Below are positions 44,931 to 55,410 of a stretch of 64,000 nucleotides of DNA, piece by piece; position 1 is the stretch's first letter, and each line of letters starts with the position of its first letter. The notes beneath the pieces were generated by a model that was not told the DNA's origin, ran no database searches, and saw nothing but the letters and a program-made list of their open reading frames with translations. Both the position numbers and the translations under genes were made by a program. Source of the stretch: Alphaproteobacteria bacterium SS10 (GTDB lineage Bacteria > Pseudomonadota > Alphaproteobacteria > TMED2); assembly GCA_019192455.1 (NCBI GenBank), contig JAHCML010000009.1, positions 62,001 to 126,000 on the forward strand, in the 5' to 3' direction.

Positions 44931-45358
44931 TACGTTCGTTCCTTACCTACGTGGATCGATACCACCAAAACCTGGCCCTGCCAGATCCGTGAACAGCCAA
45001 ACAGTCCTACAGCCTATTCCCGGGTTCCCTTCAGGTATCGATCATGTGACGGCGCCCGGACCATCCGGACGCACATGAAAACAAGCGATCAGCCGTGCCA
45101 AAAGCTTGCGCGGGCCGACCCTTCGGCCCATCGGGAGATGCTGGCAAGAGGGAGCGCCAGCCTTGCGCCCGACCCTCGGTCGGACGAAGCCCAAATCCAA
45201 AAACGGGAAACGGCGACCGCGGGGTGCCGCAATCGCCGTTACCGAAAATCTTGTTCGTTTGATCGACCCCAATGGCAAAATCCGCAGACAGTAAGGGTGT
45301 GCTGGGCGTTCCCATCACCGCTGTCTGTGTCACCATCAAGCCGATACGCCTTCTACAA
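44931..45358 (-). other. rpsO-pnp intergenic leader with hairpins
   Basis: This 428-base stretch lies between rpsO and pnp. Two clean stems are present: AACGGCGA/TCGCCGTT at 45209-45240 (eight pairs) and GGGCCGA/TCGGCCC at 45112-45129 (seven pairs, four-base loop). On the minus strand the first is followed after a short gap by GTTTTTGG, so it could act as a leaky terminator for rpsO. A long structured leader before pnp fits the RNase III-dependent autoregulation known in E. coli, though this is not shown here. Confidence 0.55.
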
Positions 45359-45628
45359 TTAGCGGCGTAGACCAAGACGCTCGATCAGCGTCTTGTAGCG
45401 GTCATCGCTCTTCTTTTGCAGATAGTCGAGCAGACCACGACGACGACCAACCATGGACAGCAGGCCACGACGGCTGTGGGTGTCCTTTTTGTTGATCTTC
45501 AGATGTTCGGTCAGGTTGTTGATCCGCTCGGTCAGGATTGCGACCTGAACCTCTGGTGAGCCGGAATCATTATCACTTTGGCCATATTCTTTCATGAGCT
45601 CGGCCTTGCGCTCTAGGGTAATCGACAT
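45359..45628 (-). CDS. rpsO: 30S ribosomal protein S15
   Basis: S15 binds 16S rRNA early in assembly of the small subunit. The 89-residue product is typical, with [15 protein letters not shown], the conserved [14 protein letters not shown] and the C-terminal [12 protein letters not shown]. The ATG at 45628 has AGGAG nine bases upstream; a TTG two codons earlier is not needed. Confidence 0.98.
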   Translation of the reverse strand: MSITLERKAELMKEYGQSDNDSGSPEVQVAILTERINNLTEHLKINKKDTHSRRGLLSMVGRRRGLLDYLQKKSDDRYKTLIERLGLRR

Positions 45629-45671
45629 CGTCAAATCTCCTATCGATGAGTGTCAAAAACGGTTGCGTGGC

Positions 45672-46607
45672 TTAGAGGTTCAGGACACGGATCGGTTTGA
45701 TCTCGGGTCCGTCCAACTGCGCTAGGGCCACCGGCTTGCCATCCGACATGGTCAAGATCGGCTCGCCCTCATCCTCCATTTCGAGGTTGTCTAGGCGGTG
45801 TCGATCCTGACGGGACAGGAATTTAACCGATTGGCCGAGGCGCAGTTTCTGGGCCTCTTCACGCGTTAAGGCGAGGGCCGGGATGTCGTCCAGCGCTGCC
45901 TCAACCGGGAGCAAAAGCTGCTCTCGGGCGTGGGTTATAGACGAATCTTCGATTTCGTCCAATGGAATCGCATCATCTGCCGTGAAAGGCCCGGCAGAAA
46001 GCCGCCGTAACTGGCTGACATGGGCCAATGTACCGAGCTCTAGCGCCAGGTCCCGGGCGAGAGAGCGGACATAAGTGCCGGCCCCGCAAGCGACCTCAAA
46101 CTTGGCGTGGTCCTGATCGACGATCTCGATCAGCTCGAACTCAAAGATCTCCACCTCACGGGTGGGGATTTCGACCTCTTCCCCCTCACGGGCGAGATCA
46201 TAGGCACGCTCGCCATTGATCTTGATCGCGGAGAATTTGGGCGGCACCTGGGTGATGAGGCCTTTGAAACTCGGCAGGGCGTCCAGGATCTCTTGCTCAC
46301 CCGGGCGGGCATCGCTGGTCTTGATCACCTCGCCATCGGCATCATCGCTATCGGTTGCCTCACCCCAACGGACGGTGAAGGCATAGGATTTATCGCCATG
46401 CAGGGCGTAGTTGACCGTCTTGGTCGCCTCACCAAAGGCAATCGGCAGCACGCCGGTTGCCAGCGGGTCGAGAGTGCCGCCATGGCCTGCCTTCTGTGCG
46501 TTCAGATGGCGGCGGATGCGGTTCACGACGGTGGTTGAGGTAACGCCGATCGGCTTGTCCACGACCATCCAGCCATGGACCGGATCGCCCTTCTTACGGC
46601 GGCCCAT
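45672..46607 (-). CDS. truB: tRNA pseudouridine-55 synthase
   Basis: TruB makes the pseudouridine of the T loop in tRNA. The motif GHGGTLDPLATGVLP contains the catalytic Asp, and the N-terminal WMVVDKPIGVTS is typical. The 311-residue length is normal. The start shares one base with the rbfA stop (TAATG), so the pair is translationally coupled. Confidence 0.97.
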   Translation of the reverse strand: MGRRKKGDPVHGWMVVDKPIGVTSTTVVNRIRRHLNAQKAGHGGTLDPLATGVLPIAFGEATKTVNYALHGDKSYAFTVRWGEATDSDDADGEVIKTSDARPGEQEILDALPSFKGLITQVPPKFSAIKINGERAYDLAREGEEVEIPTREVEIFEFELIEIVDQDHAKFEVACGAGTYVRSLARDLALELGTLAHVSQLRRLSAGPFTADDAIPLDEIEDSSITHAREQLLLPVEAALDDIPALALTREEAQKLRLGQSVKFLSRQDRHRLDNLEMEDEGEPILTMSDGKPVALAQLDGPEIKPIRVLNL

Positions 46608-47083
46608 TACTGGTCCTCACCCTTCAGGTGATCATCCGCCATCTCGTCGTCCTCGAGGCTATCGAGGTCAAAGCCTTGCTTATCCTGGTTGGCACGGTTC
46701 AGCAGGGCGCCAATCCGGTCCGCCTCTTCAAAGGTGTCATCCAGAATGAATTTGAGGTTTGGCGTGTATTTCAGATGCATGGAGCGGCCCACAAGACCCC
46801 GGAAATAGGGCGAGGCCTTGTTTAGTGCGGCGACAACATCCTCAACCGACGCACCCTCAACTGGCGCCTGGCCGCCCAAGGGCATCACATAGGCAGAGGC
46901 GTTTTTAAGGTCTGGGCTAACCCGAACCTCGGTCACTGTGATGCTGACATCGCGCAGTAGGGGGTCGCGTGCCTCATTCTCTTGAAGGATTTGTGCCAGG
47001 GCGTGTCGGATTTCTTCCCCGACGCGCAATTGCCGCTGGCTGCGCCCGGCCGCTGTGCCGCGCGCTGATGACCGATGGGCCAT
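46607..47083 (-). CDS. rbfA: ribosome-binding factor A
   Basis: RbfA assists late maturation of the 30S subunit. The KH-like core includes QLRVGEEIRHALAQIL, the DISITVTEVRVSPDL-like segment (here VSITVTEVRVSPDLKNA) and LKYTPNLKFILDDTF. At 158 residues it has a basic N-terminal tail and an acidic C-terminal tail ending MADDHLKGEDQ. The gene lies 81 bases after infB, as in most alphaproteobacteria. Confidence 0.97.
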   Translation of the reverse strand: MAHRSSARGTAAGRSQRQLRVGEEIRHALAQILQENEARDPLLRDVSITVTEVRVSPDLKNASAYVMPLGGQAPVEGASVEDVVAALNKASPYFRGLVGRSMHLKYTPNLKFILDDTFEEADRIGALLNRANQDKQGFDLDSLEDDEMADDHLKGEDQ

Positions 47084-47164
47084 GATCTATCGTCTTTCAC
47101 TCAATACGCATCAGCCCAGCACATGTTGTTTGGGCTGATGTCTTTGTCGGTTCAGCTCGGTCGA

Positions 47165-49846
47165 TTAAAGCTCGCGGGCCACTTCTTCGACTTCGAAGCA
47201 CTCAATGACGTCACCGGCTTTGATGTCGTCATACTTCTCAAATGCCATACCGCATTCGAAGCCGTTCTTGACCTCTTTGACCTCATCCTTGAAGCGCTTG
47301 AGCGTCTTCAGGGAGCCCTCATGGATCACCACACTGTCACGCAGCAGCCGGACCTTGGCACCGCGGCGAACTTCGCCCTCGGTGACATAGCAACCGGCAA
47401 CCTTGCCGACCTTGGTGATGTTGAAGACCTCGCGGATTTCGGCATTGCCGAGGAAGGTCTCGCGCAAGCTTGGCGCCAACAGGCCGCTCAGCAGGCCGCG
47501 CACATCGTCGATCAGGTTGTAGATGATCGAGTAGTAGCGGATGTCCACGCCATCCTTCTCAGCCGTTTCACGGGCTTGCGGATTGGCACGAACGTTAAAG
47601 CCGACCAGCATCGCACTGGTGGAGCTAGCAAGGGTGACGTCGCTCTCGTTAATCGCACCAACACCGGAGTGCAGGACGCGGAGGTTCACCTCATCGCTGT
47701 CCTCGGCGAGTTTGGTGAGCGAGGTGGCAATAGCCTCAACCGAGCCATGGACATCGCCCTTAATGACGACGGCCAGTTCTTTCTGCTCACCCGCTGCGAT
47801 GGCGCTGAACATTTGCTCAAGTGAGCCCTGACCAGCAGCAATCGTCTGGGTCTCGCGCAGCTTGCGCTGGCGGAACTCAGAAATCTCACGGGCCTTGGCT
47901 TCGTTCTCAACGACGGCGAACTCATCACCGGCATTTGGTGCGCCCTGGAGGCCGAGGATCTCGACCGGCACGCCTGGGCCAGCTTCTTTGACGTTCTGAC
48001 CGCGGTCATTGACCAGGGCACGAACGCGGCCCCACTCAGCGCCGGCAACGAAGATATCGCCAACTTTAAGCGTACCACCCTGAACCAGGACGGTAGCGAC
48101 CGGGCCGCGACCTTTATCCAGTTTGGCCTCAATCACGGTGCCGTTGGCAACGCGGTTTGGATTGGCCTTCAGTTCCAGGATCTCAGCTTGCAGGAGAATG
48201 GCTTCCTCCAGCTTGTCGAGATTGGTGCCCTGCTTGGCTGAGACTTCCACATCCAGAATGTCACCGCCCATGGCTTCCACGATCAGCTCGTGGGTCAGCA
48301 GCTCTTGGCGGACCTTGTCTGGGTTGGCCTCTGGCAGGTCGACCTTGTTGATCGCGACGATGATTGGCACCTCGGCAGCCTTGGCGTGGTTAATCGCCTC
48401 AACTGTCTGCGGCATGATCCCATCATTGGCGGCAACGACCAGGATCACCAGATCGGTCACGGTTGCACCACGTTGGCGCATCTCGGTGAACGCGGCGTGG
48501 CCCGGGGTGTCGATGAAGCTGATCTTTGCCCCATCTTCCAAGGTCACTTGATAGGCACCGATATGCTGGGTGATGCCACCGGCTTCGCCCGCGACCACAT
48601 CGGTTTTACGCAAGGCATCGAGGAGGGAGGTCTTGCCGTGGTCGACATGGCCCATCACGGTCACGATTGGCGCGCGCGGCACCATATCGCCGTCATCATC
48701 TTTGGTCTCGGTGGTGAACAGGCCAAGTTCCACGTCGCTTTCAGAGACGCGGACCATGTTGTGGCCAAATTCCTCAACCAGCAGCTCAGCGGTATCGGCA
48801 TCGATGGATTGGTTGATGGTGGCCATCACACCCATCTTCATCAGCGCCTTAATCAGGTCGCCGCCACGCTCGGCCATACGGTTGGCTAGCTCTTGCACGG
48901 TGATGGCGTCGGGCACCTTCACCTCGCGGGTGACCTTAACGGCCTCCTGCGGCTGCATGGACTTCATCCGCTCACGCTCACGGGCACGGCGTTGTGCGGC
49001 CAGTGATGGGAAGCGACCTTCGCCCACATCATCGTTAAGCGCCTGGGTAACCGTCAGCTTACCCGTGCGGCGGCGGTCGCCACCGGCACCACGGCGGGTG
49101 TTTGGGGTCTGTTTAACAGCGCCAGCGCCCTTGCCCTTTTTACGGCCACCGCGGGCATCTTCCTCTTCAACCGGGCCAGCAGGTGCGGCCGGACCAGCGG
49201 TGCGGGCAGTAGCGCGCTCACGCTCGGCCTCTTCGGCGCGGCGCTTGGCGGCTTCTTCTTCAAGGCGGGCGTCTTCGACGGCCTTTTGCTCGGCTTCGTC
49301 AGCCTGGATCTTTTTCAGCTCGGCCAGCTCACGGTCGCGCAGGCTTTGCGCCTCATCAACCGGTGCTTCTTCAGCCGCTGCTTCCTCGGCTGGCTCTTCG
49401 TCCTTCTTGGCCTTCTTCGCGCGCGTTGGGCGCGGTGGTGGGGCTGGACGCTCTTCGGTTTTGCGGTTGGCGGCTTCCTGCAGCGCCTTGATCCGGGCGT
49501 CGCGCTCGCTCTCGCTCAGATTGCGAAGGGCCTGGGTTTCTGGCGACTCTTCCTCTTTGACCTCGGCTTTGCCTTCGGTCTGGGGCTGCGCCTCAACCGG
49601 GTCTTCCTGCTCTTCCGGCTTGGTCTCGGTCGTCAGGCCTTCAGCGCTTAGGGTACGCTTACGGCGGACTTCCACCTGGACGTTCTTAGACCGGCCCTGG
49701 CTGACGCTTTGACGCACAGCACCGCTCTCGCCAGGCCGCTTGATCTCAAGCTTGCCAGCGCCGCCTAGGCTTAGCGTCTTGGTCTTCTTCGCTTCGGGCT
49801 TTTTGTCCTCGGCGGTCTTCTTGTCGGAGGTCTTCGTTTCAGTCAT
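47165..49846 (-). CDS. infB: translation initiation factor IF-2
   Basis: IF-2 places fMet-tRNA on the 30S subunit. Residues 1-310 are a long, charged, Glu/Ala/Lys-rich region that is probably disordered or coiled. A conserved IF2_N segment (about 313-362, [20 protein letters not shown]) follows, then the GTPase domain with GHVDHGKT at 399-406 and later DTPGHAAF and NKVDLP, and the C-terminal domains. The 893-residue length is usual for alphaproteobacteria. Confidence 0.98.
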   Translation of the reverse strand: MTETKTSDKKTAEDKKPEAKKTKTLSLGGAGKLEIKRPGESGAVRQSVSQGRSKNVQVEVRRKRTLSAEGLTTETKPEEQEDPVEAQPQTEGKAEVKEEESPETQALRNLSESERDARIKALQEAANRKTEERPAPPPRPTRAKKAKKDEEPAEEAAAEEAPVDEAQSLRDRELAELKKIQADEAEQKAVEDARLEEEAAKRRAEEAERERATARTAGPAAPAGPVEEEDARGGRKKGKGAGAVKQTPNTRRGAGGDRRRTGKLTVTQALNDDVGEGRFPSLAAQRRARERERMKSMQPQEAVKVTREVKVPDAITVQELANRMAERGGDLIKALMKMGVMATINQSIDADTAELLVEEFGHNMVRVSESDVELGLFTTETKDDDGDMVPRAPIVTVMGHVDHGKTSLLDALRKTDVVAGEAGGITQHIGAYQVTLEDGAKISFIDTPGHAAFTEMRQRGATVTDLVILVVAANDGIMPQTVEAINHAKAAEVPIIVAINKVDLPEANPDKVRQELLTHELIVEAMGGDILDVEVSAKQGTNLDKLEEAILLQAEILELKANPNRVANGTVIEAKLDKGRGPVATVLVQGGTLKVGDIFVAGAEWGRVRALVNDRGQNVKEAGPGVPVEILGLQGAPNAGDEFAVVENEAKAREISEFRQRKLRETQTIAAGQGSLEQMFSAIAAGEQKELAVVIKGDVHGSVEAIATSLTKLAEDSDEVNLRVLHSGVGAINESDVTLASSTSAMLVGFNVRANPQARETAEKDGVDIRYYSIIYNLIDDVRGLLSGLLAPSLRETFLGNAEIREVFNITKVGKVAGCYVTEGEVRRGAKVRLLRDSVVIHEGSLKTLKRFKDEVKEVKNGFECGMAFEKYDDIKAGDVIECFEVEEVAREL

Positions 49847-50004
49847 GTCGATCCGTGTCGTCCTATCCGGCGGCCCACCCCTAAGCTTCGTGTTCGAGCT
49901 CTCTGTTCGGGGCGCCGCCGTTAGCGGTGGGGTGTTGTGGCAAAAACCAACGGGTTAAGCAACCAAACTCGTGTTTTTCCGCCCTTTTTGGGCTGTCATG
50001 GGGA

Positions 50005-50682
50005 TTAGGTTTCCGGCGGCTCCCGGCCAATCCCGCCAAGGCGGTCCAAATCACGAACAAGGCTTTCGGCCAGCGAGCCTGGGCCCACGGCCACATGGAC
50101 CGCGATATCACGGCCAAAAACGGCGCCTAGTTCGGCAGCAGTAAAGGTGTCGTCATTGCGGGCAGTGGTGCGGGCGCCTTTGCCGTAGCGCTCAACCTTA
50201 TCGCGGCCGGCCGGGCTGGCATCACTCGCCTGAATTAAGAGATAGGCATCATCGCGGCGCAGCCAATCGATAACTTTATCGGAGCCGGCGACAGCCTGAC
50301 CGCCGCGCCGGGCAAGGCCCAGCCAGTTCAGGCAGCGTTGCGATAATAGGTTTGAAAGCTGTGACGGCAGCTCAGCATCCACCGTCACCGGCTGTTTGAA
50401 TGCGCGGGAGAAGAGCTTCTTCTCAATCGCGGTTTCAAGGGCATCGTGATCAGCGGTTACCCAGGCACCACGGCCGGGTAGCTTTTCAGCGAGGTCGGGT
50501 GTGACCTGGCCTTCACCATCGAGGACAAAGCGGATCAGCCGGTCGGTTGGACCTGGCTGACGGGACACAAGACAGCGCCGTTCCGGCCCACTCTTTTTAT
50601 TGCGGGCCGAATTGGCGGGACCGTTATCGAGCGTATCCTGCTCGAACTCCTGGTCCGTTGCGGTGTCTTGTGCCGTGCTCAA
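50005..50682 (-). CDS. YlxR/DUF448 RNA-binding protein with L7Ae-like C-terminal domain
   Basis: The 225-residue product carries a YlxR domain (about 30-115) beginning ERRCLVSRQPGPTDRLIRFV and including LPGRGAWVTADHDALE, followed by a ribosomal L7Ae-like domain (about 120-200) with LNWLGLARRGGQAVAG. This fusion is usual in alphaproteobacteria. It lies between nusA and infB, the invariant position of ylxR, and likely acts in translation or transcription control. Confidence 0.92.
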   Translation of the reverse strand: MSTAQDTATDQEFEQDTLDNGPANSARNKKSGPERRCLVSRQPGPTDRLIRFVLDGEGQVTPDLAEKLPGRGAWVTADHDALETAIEKKLFSRAFKQPVTVDAELPSQLSNLLSQRCLNWLGLARRGGQAVAGSDKVIDWLRRDDAYLLIQASDASPAGRDKVERYGKGARTTARNDDTFTAAELGAVFGRDIAVHVAVGPGSLAESLVRDLDRLGGIGREPPET

Positions 50683-50745
50683 ATGCGTCCTTTCGGAAGT
50701 GGCTGGGGCAGCGGGTAAATCCGTTACTGAATGGCTCGGCGTACA

Positions 50746-52332
50746 TTACGCCGTGGCCTTTTCAGCTTCTTCACCCTCAGCTTCAGCCGCCTCGGCTTCG
50801 GCAGCTGCTTCATCAGCGGCTTGCCACTCTTCTTCAAATAGCTGGCTACGCAGTGCCATGATGATGGCGTTTGCGCTGTCCTCAGTGATCGCTTCTTCAC
50901 CAACGATTTCAACGAATTCGTCACCAGCCAGATAGGCGATGTCTTCCAGGCTGCGAACTTCGTTCTCGCCCAGCTTCACCATCATTTCTGGGGTCATACC
51001 GCCGATCTCGGCCAGCTGATCTTCCACGCCAAGCTCAACCCGGCGGGCTTCAAACTCGGCATCACGCTTCTCGATGAAGTTGGCGGCGCGCTGCTGAAGT
51101 TCAGCGCCCAGCTCTTCCTCGATGCCTTGAATGCCGGTCAGTTCATCAACTGGGCTTTGGGCGATGTCTTCCAGGCTAGCGAAGCCCTCAGTGACCAGCA
51201 GGCTGGCCAGCATCTCGTCGCAATCCAGTGCCTCGATGAAGATCTCGGTACGCTTCTTCATCATCTCCTGGAAGCGGGCGGCTTCGTCCTCTTCGGTGAT
51301 GATGTCGATATCCCAGCCGGTCAACATGGAAGCGAGGCGCACATTCTGACCACGACGGCCAATTGCCTGCTTCAGCTGCTCTTCTGGCACCACAACCTCA
51401 ACCCGGCCGGTTTCCTCATCCATCACCACTTTGGAGACCTCAGCAGGGGCCAGCGCGTTCACCAAGAAGGTGGCGGCGTCTTGGGTCCATGGAATGATGT
51501 CGATCTTCTCGCCTTGCAGCTCGCCAACGACGGCCTGCACACGGCTACCACGCATACCAACGCAAGCGCCGACAGGGTCGATAGAGCTGTCATTGGAGAT
51601 CACAGCGATCTTCGCGCGGCTGCCTGGGTCACGGGCAACGGCCTTAATCTCAATCACACCGTCATAGATTTCAGGCACTTCCTGCGCGAACAGCTTGGCC
51701 ATGAATTCTGGGTGGGTGCGGGACAGGAAGATCTGTGGGCCGCGCTGCTCTTCACGAACATCGAAGATATAGGCGCGAACCCGGTCACCGTTCTTGAAGA
51801 ACTCACGCATGATGGTCTCATCACGGCGCATATAGCCCTCGGCACGGCCAAGATCGATGATCACATTGCCATACTCAACCCGCTTGACGATACCGTTGAC
51901 GATCTCGCCAGCGCGGTCCTTGTACTCTTCATATTGGCGGGCACGCTCAGCGCCGCGCACTTGCTGAACGATCACCTGCTTCGCGGTCTGTGCGGCGATG
52001 CGGCCAAAATCAATTGGTGGCAGTGGGTCGATCAGGAACTCACCGATCTCAACGCCCTCTTGGATAACCACAGCTTCGCGATGTGGAAGCTGGATGTTTT
52101 CATCTTCGATCTCAGCATCGTCGGCGACGACCTCGCGGTAGCGGGCCAGGGTGATCTCACCGTTTTTGCGGCTGACCTCGGCGCGGATATCGTGCTCTAG
52201 GCCGTATTTTGAGCGGCCAGCTTTTTGGATCGCCTGTTCCATGGCGACCAGCACTTCTTCCCGGTCGATGCTTTTCTCGCGGGCGACCGCATCGGCCACT
52301 TGCAGCAATTCGAGGCGTGGAGTTCCTGACAT
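50746..52332 (-). CDS. nusA: transcription termination/antitermination protein NusA
   Basis: NusA binds RNA polymerase and controls pausing, termination and antitermination. The 528-residue product has the N-terminal polymerase-binding domain, an S1 domain (about 130-205), two KH domains (about 230-350, with GACVGMRGSRVQAV and QAIGRRGQNVRLAS) and two C-terminal acidic repeat domains, then a Glu/Ala-rich tail of about 30 residues. The order rimP-nusA-ylxR-infB is conserved. Confidence 0.98.
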   Translation of the reverse strand: MSGTPRLELLQVADAVAREKSIDREEVLVAMEQAIQKAGRSKYGLEHDIRAEVSRKNGEITLARYREVVADDAEIEDENIQLPHREAVVIQEGVEIGEFLIDPLPPIDFGRIAAQTAKQVIVQQVRGAERARQYEEYKDRAGEIVNGIVKRVEYGNVIIDLGRAEGYMRRDETIMREFFKNGDRVRAYIFDVREEQRGPQIFLSRTHPEFMAKLFAQEVPEIYDGVIEIKAVARDPGSRAKIAVISNDSSIDPVGACVGMRGSRVQAVVGELQGEKIDIIPWTQDAATFLVNALAPAEVSKVVMDEETGRVEVVVPEEQLKQAIGRRGQNVRLASMLTGWDIDIITEEDEAARFQEMMKKRTEIFIEALDCDEMLASLLVTEGFASLEDIAQSPVDELTGIQGIEEELGAELQQRAANFIEKRDAEFEARRVELGVEDQLAEIGGMTPEMMVKLGENEVRSLEDIAYLAGDEFVEIVGEEAITEDSANAIIMALRSQLFEEEWQAADEAAAEAEAAEAEGEEAEKATA

Positions 52333-52392
52333 TTTTCCGTCCTTCGTTCTTCTGTCCGCTGTCTCTAGCTAGTGCGGCGCAGTGTTAGTCGC

Positions 52393-52989
52393 TCAATGTT
52401 GAGTCTCGGTAATCTCTAATTCGGTATCGACATCATCGCCGGCTTCATCCAACTCCAAGGCACCGCCCTGGGCGCCGGCTTTACCGCCCGCCTTCGCCTG
52501 TTCATGGGCGATCAGCGCATCGGTTAGGATCAGCTTGGCTTTCTGAATGCCGTTGAAAGGCAGGGCGATCTCACCCTCCTCCATCTCCAGCACCACGGCG
52601 TCGTCATCCTGGGTGCCGATAATCGTGCCGCTGAACTTACGGCGGCCGCCCGGCTCAGTCGTGGCGTGGTGGAACAGCTCCACCTTCGCCTGAAAGCCGG
52701 CGTAGTTCACATAATCCTTCAGCCGGGTCAGCGGCCGGTCGATCCCTGGTGACGATACCTCAAGGTGGTACGCGTCAGGGATTGGGTCTTCCACATCGAG
52801 CACGGCAGAAATAGCGCGGGAGATATCGGCGCAATCATCCACGGTCATCGATGCACCATCGGCGCGGTCGGCCATGATTTGCAGCACTGGGCGCTTACCG
52901 CCCTGCAGCTGCACGCGCACCAGCTCATAGCCCATATCTTCCAGGGCGGGCTCGATAATCGTCGCAACTTTGGTTGCCGGATCGGCCAT
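52393..52989 (-). CDS. rimP: ribosome maturation factor RimP
   Basis: RimP acts in 30S assembly. From the ATG at 52989 the product is 198 residues with IIEPALEDMGYELVRVQLQG, MTVDDCADISRAISAVLDVE, the YHLEVSSPGIDRPL signature and a C-terminal Sm-like part. The frame extends 24 codons upstream without similarity; AAGG lies just before the chosen ATG. The C-terminal 40 residues are acidic and probably disordered. Confidence 0.96.
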   Translation of the reverse strand: MADPATKVATIIEPALEDMGYELVRVQLQGGKRPVLQIMADRADGASMTVDDCADISRAISAVLDVEDPIPDAYHLEVSSPGIDRPLTRLKDYVNYAGFQAKVELFHHATTEPGGRRKFSGTIIGTQDDDAVVLEMEEGEIALPFNGIQKAKLILTDALIAHEQAKAGGKAGAQGGALELDEAGDDVDTELEITETQH

Positions 52990-53199
52990 GCTTTGCCTTG
53001 CTCGTAAAACTCTGTCCTGGCCCCATTCGGCCAACAAAAAAGGCGGACCGAAACGGCCCACCCATCCAACGCGATCCTGTCGCGCCGATTGTCGCTCAAC
53101 CTCGTCTTCTACAAAGCGTCATCACGTACAATCAGGTATGGCCGCCAATATAGGGATTTTTACGACAGGCACAAGCGCGGATGATTGGGGGGCGTCCTG

Positions 53200-53931
53200 C
53201 TAGCCCTCATCAATGCGGGTGAAGTTCAGGAAGTAACCGCAGCGGCCCTGGGCCACCGCCTTCTCAAAATACCGCGTTGGCGACCAATCCTCTGGTGGTA
53301 CTCGCCAATCACTCGCCTGCTCTGCCTGCCACTTAAAGGCGGGGTGGCGCCAGGTCCGTTCCATCATCCAATCGGCCAGTCTTGGATCATCGGTGGCCAG
53401 GCGCAGCTCGGCGCCTGGTTTCATGATCGCGGCAAACCGGTCCAGGGTGGATGGCTGTAGGAAGCGGCGGCGGTGATGCTTGGTTTTCGGCCAGGGATCT
53501 GGGAACTGAAGATAAAGGCGCCCAACAACTGAATTTGGAATGGCGGGCAGTAGCTTGCGCGCGTCATCGGGAAACACCCGCACATTCTCAATCTTGCGCG
53601 CATGCATGTGGTTCAGCATGGCGGCGACACCGTTCAGAAACGGCTCAAAGCCCAGAATGCCGACATTGGGATAGGTCTCGGCGATATGCAGGGTGTGCTC
53701 ACCATTGCCAAAGCCGATTTCGAGCCAGAAATCCTCGATCTCGCGACCGAACAGGCCGTCCGGGCCGATCAGCTCATCCGCGGTGTAGGTTTCACCCTCT
53801 GGTGGGACTGGCAGGCCGTATTCGGGCAGGGTGGTCAGCGCATCGGCGCGGCCCGCCCGTAAGGGGCGGCCACGGCGGCGGCCATAGAAACGATCGCCGC
53901 GTCTGCGCGGTTGAGCATCGCTCTCCTGCAT
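53200..53931 (-). CDS. trmB: tRNA (guanine-N7-)-methyltransferase
   Basis: TrmB methylates G46 of tRNA. Motif I is FWLEIGFGNGEH, and VGRLYLQFPDPWPKTKHHRR is the family's most conserved segment. The 243-residue length is normal, including a short basic N-terminus. The gene follows metK by 58 bases. Confidence 0.96.
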   Translation of the reverse strand: MQESDAQPRRRGDRFYGRRRGRPLRAGRADALTTLPEYGLPVPPEGETYTADELIGPDGLFGREIEDFWLEIGFGNGEHTLHIAETYPNVGILGFEPFLNGVAAMLNHMHARKIENVRVFPDDARKLLPAIPNSVVGRLYLQFPDPWPKTKHHRRRFLQPSTLDRFAAIMKPGAELRLATDDPRLADWMMERTWRHPAFKWQAEQASDWRVPPEDWSPTRYFEKAVAQGRCGYFLNFTRIDEG

Positions 53932-53989
53932 AAGGCCAGCAGTTAACCCCCGATCGCGTCTTGTGTCCCCGGCAGATCCCTAAAGTCGC

Positions 53990-55216
53990 TTAGAACGCGC
54001 TCTTCAGTTGGTCGACCAGGTCCGTCTTCTCCCAAGAGAAGCCGCCATCAGCCTCTGGCTCACGGCCAAAGTGACCATAAGCAGCGGTGCGGGCATAGAT
54101 TGGGCGGCTCAGCTTAAGGTGCTCACGGATGCCACGTGGGCTTAGATCCATCACATCCTGCAGGATGGCTGGCAGCTTGGTGTCGTCCACTTTCTCGGTG
54201 CCATGGGTATTCACATAAACCGAGAGCGGCTTGGAAACGCCAATCGCGTAGGAAAGCTGGATCGTGACGCGGTCGGCCAGATCAGCGGCGATCACGTTCT
54301 TGGCGAGGTAGCGCGCGGCATAGGCAGCTGAGCGGTCAACCTTCGTCGGATCCTTACCGGAGAAGGCACCACCACCGTGTGGTGCGGCACCGCCATAGGT
54401 GTCGACGATGATCTTACGACCGGTCAGGCCGGCATCACCATCCGGACCACCAATCACGAAGCGACCGGTTGGGTTCACATAGAACTCAGCATCCGGGCAC
54501 ATCCAACCCTCAGGCAGGATCTTCTCGACATGGGTGCGAACATATTCGCGGATTTCTTCCTGGCTGGCGCCTTCGGTGTGCTGGGTCGACACAACAACGG
54601 AGGTGGCGCCAACAGGTTGGCCATCGCGGTATTGCAGGGTGACCTGGCTCTTCGCGTCTGGGCCGAGGAAATCGACATCTTTGGCGTGGCGAGCAGTGGC
54701 CAGTGACCGAAGGATTTCGTGGGAATAGTAAATCGGCGCTGGCATCAGAACCGGCGTCTCACGGCAGGCATAACCGAACATGATGCCCTGGTCGCCCGCA
54801 CCTTCATCCTTGTTGTCAGCCGCATTGGCATCAACACCGATGGCGATATCAGCAGATTGCTGGTGCACCCGGTTCAGGACTTCCGCGTTCTTCCAGTGGA
54901 AGCCGTCTTGCTCGTAACCGATGTCTTTGATCGCTTCGCGGGCCAGCTGCTCCATCAGCTCATGGGTCACGCTGTCCGGGCCGCGCACTTCACCGGCCAG
55001 GCCGACAAAGTTGGTGGTGGTCATGGTCTCAACCGCCACGCGGGAGAGCGGGTCAGCGCCGAGGAAGGCATCGACGATGGCGTCGGAGATGCGGTCACAC
55101 ACCTTATCTGGGTGACCTTCAGAGACAGACTCACTGGTGAAAAGGAAATCGCCCTGGCTCACGCTACTACTACCTTCTGCGGAGGCGGCTGGCTTGGATG
55201 GTGGGACAACAGTCAT
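53990..55216 (-). CDS. metK: S-adenosylmethionine synthase
   Basis: MetK makes SAM from methionine and [23 protein letters not shown] at the N-terminus and [19 protein letters not shown] in the middle are signature sequences. The ATG at 55216 is chosen: it has GGAG about nine bases upstream and gives 408 residues, about 20 more than E. coli MetK. Upstream in-frame codons fall in the intergenic region. SAM made here is the methyl donor for trmB and the methylthio reaction of miaB in the same cluster. Confidence 0.97.
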   Translation of the reverse strand: MTVVPPSKPAASAEGSSSVSQGDFLFTSESVSEGHPDKVCDRISDAIVDAFLGADPLSRVAVETMTTTNFVGLAGEVRGPDSVTHELMEQLAREAIKDIGYEQDGFHWKNAEVLNRVHQQSADIAIGVDANAADNKDEGAGDQGIMFGYACRETPVLMPAPIYYSHEILRSLATARHAKDVDFLGPDAKSQVTLQYRDGQPVGATSVVVSTQHTEGASQEEIREYVRTHVEKILPEGWMCPDAEFYVNPTGRFVIGGPDGDAGLTGRKIIVDTYGGAAPHGGGAFSGKDPTKVDRSAAYAARYLAKNVIAADLADRVTIQLSYAIGVSKPLSVYVNTHGTEKVDDTKLPAILQDVMDLSPRGIREHLKLSRPIYARTAAYGHFGREPEADGGFSWEKTDLVDQLKSAF

Positions 55217-55410
55217 GGGCCAGAACTCCGCCGTTATTATGAATTGATTAGATGATGCGACGTCATCAACGAACGCTGATGAGAGGGTGGCTGTTGTGGC
55301 AAGCGTAGCCGCCAAGGTCAAGCATCAGGCGCCTGCCCAGCATAAGCTGTAAAAATTTAGGGTTGATAACCACAAGACATAGCCGGTTTGGCCGGGTCTT
55401 AAGCGCCTGT
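55217..55410 (-). other. metK leader
   Basis: The 194 bases between the XRE regulator and metK hold a stem-loop TCATCA/TGATGA (about 55258-55283) and a GGTTATCAACC self-complementary stretch (near 55352). I looked for SAM-binding riboswitches known upstream of metK in other alphaproteobacteria and could not recognise one. A promoter or leader control is possible. Confidence 0.35.

Noticed and set aside
48570-49712. A 380-codon plus-strand open frame rich in Ser and Arg
   Set aside because: It is the antisense of the charged N-terminal region of infB; low-complexity repeats there produce long shadow frames.
51127-52200. A 357-codon plus-strand open frame
   Set aside because: It is fully antisense to nusA, which is certain, and shows no domain.
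55217-55410. SAM-responsive riboswitch before metK
   Set aside because: Hairpins exist, but the conserved bases of SAM-II, SAM-V or SAM/SAH riboswitches could not be matched by eye.
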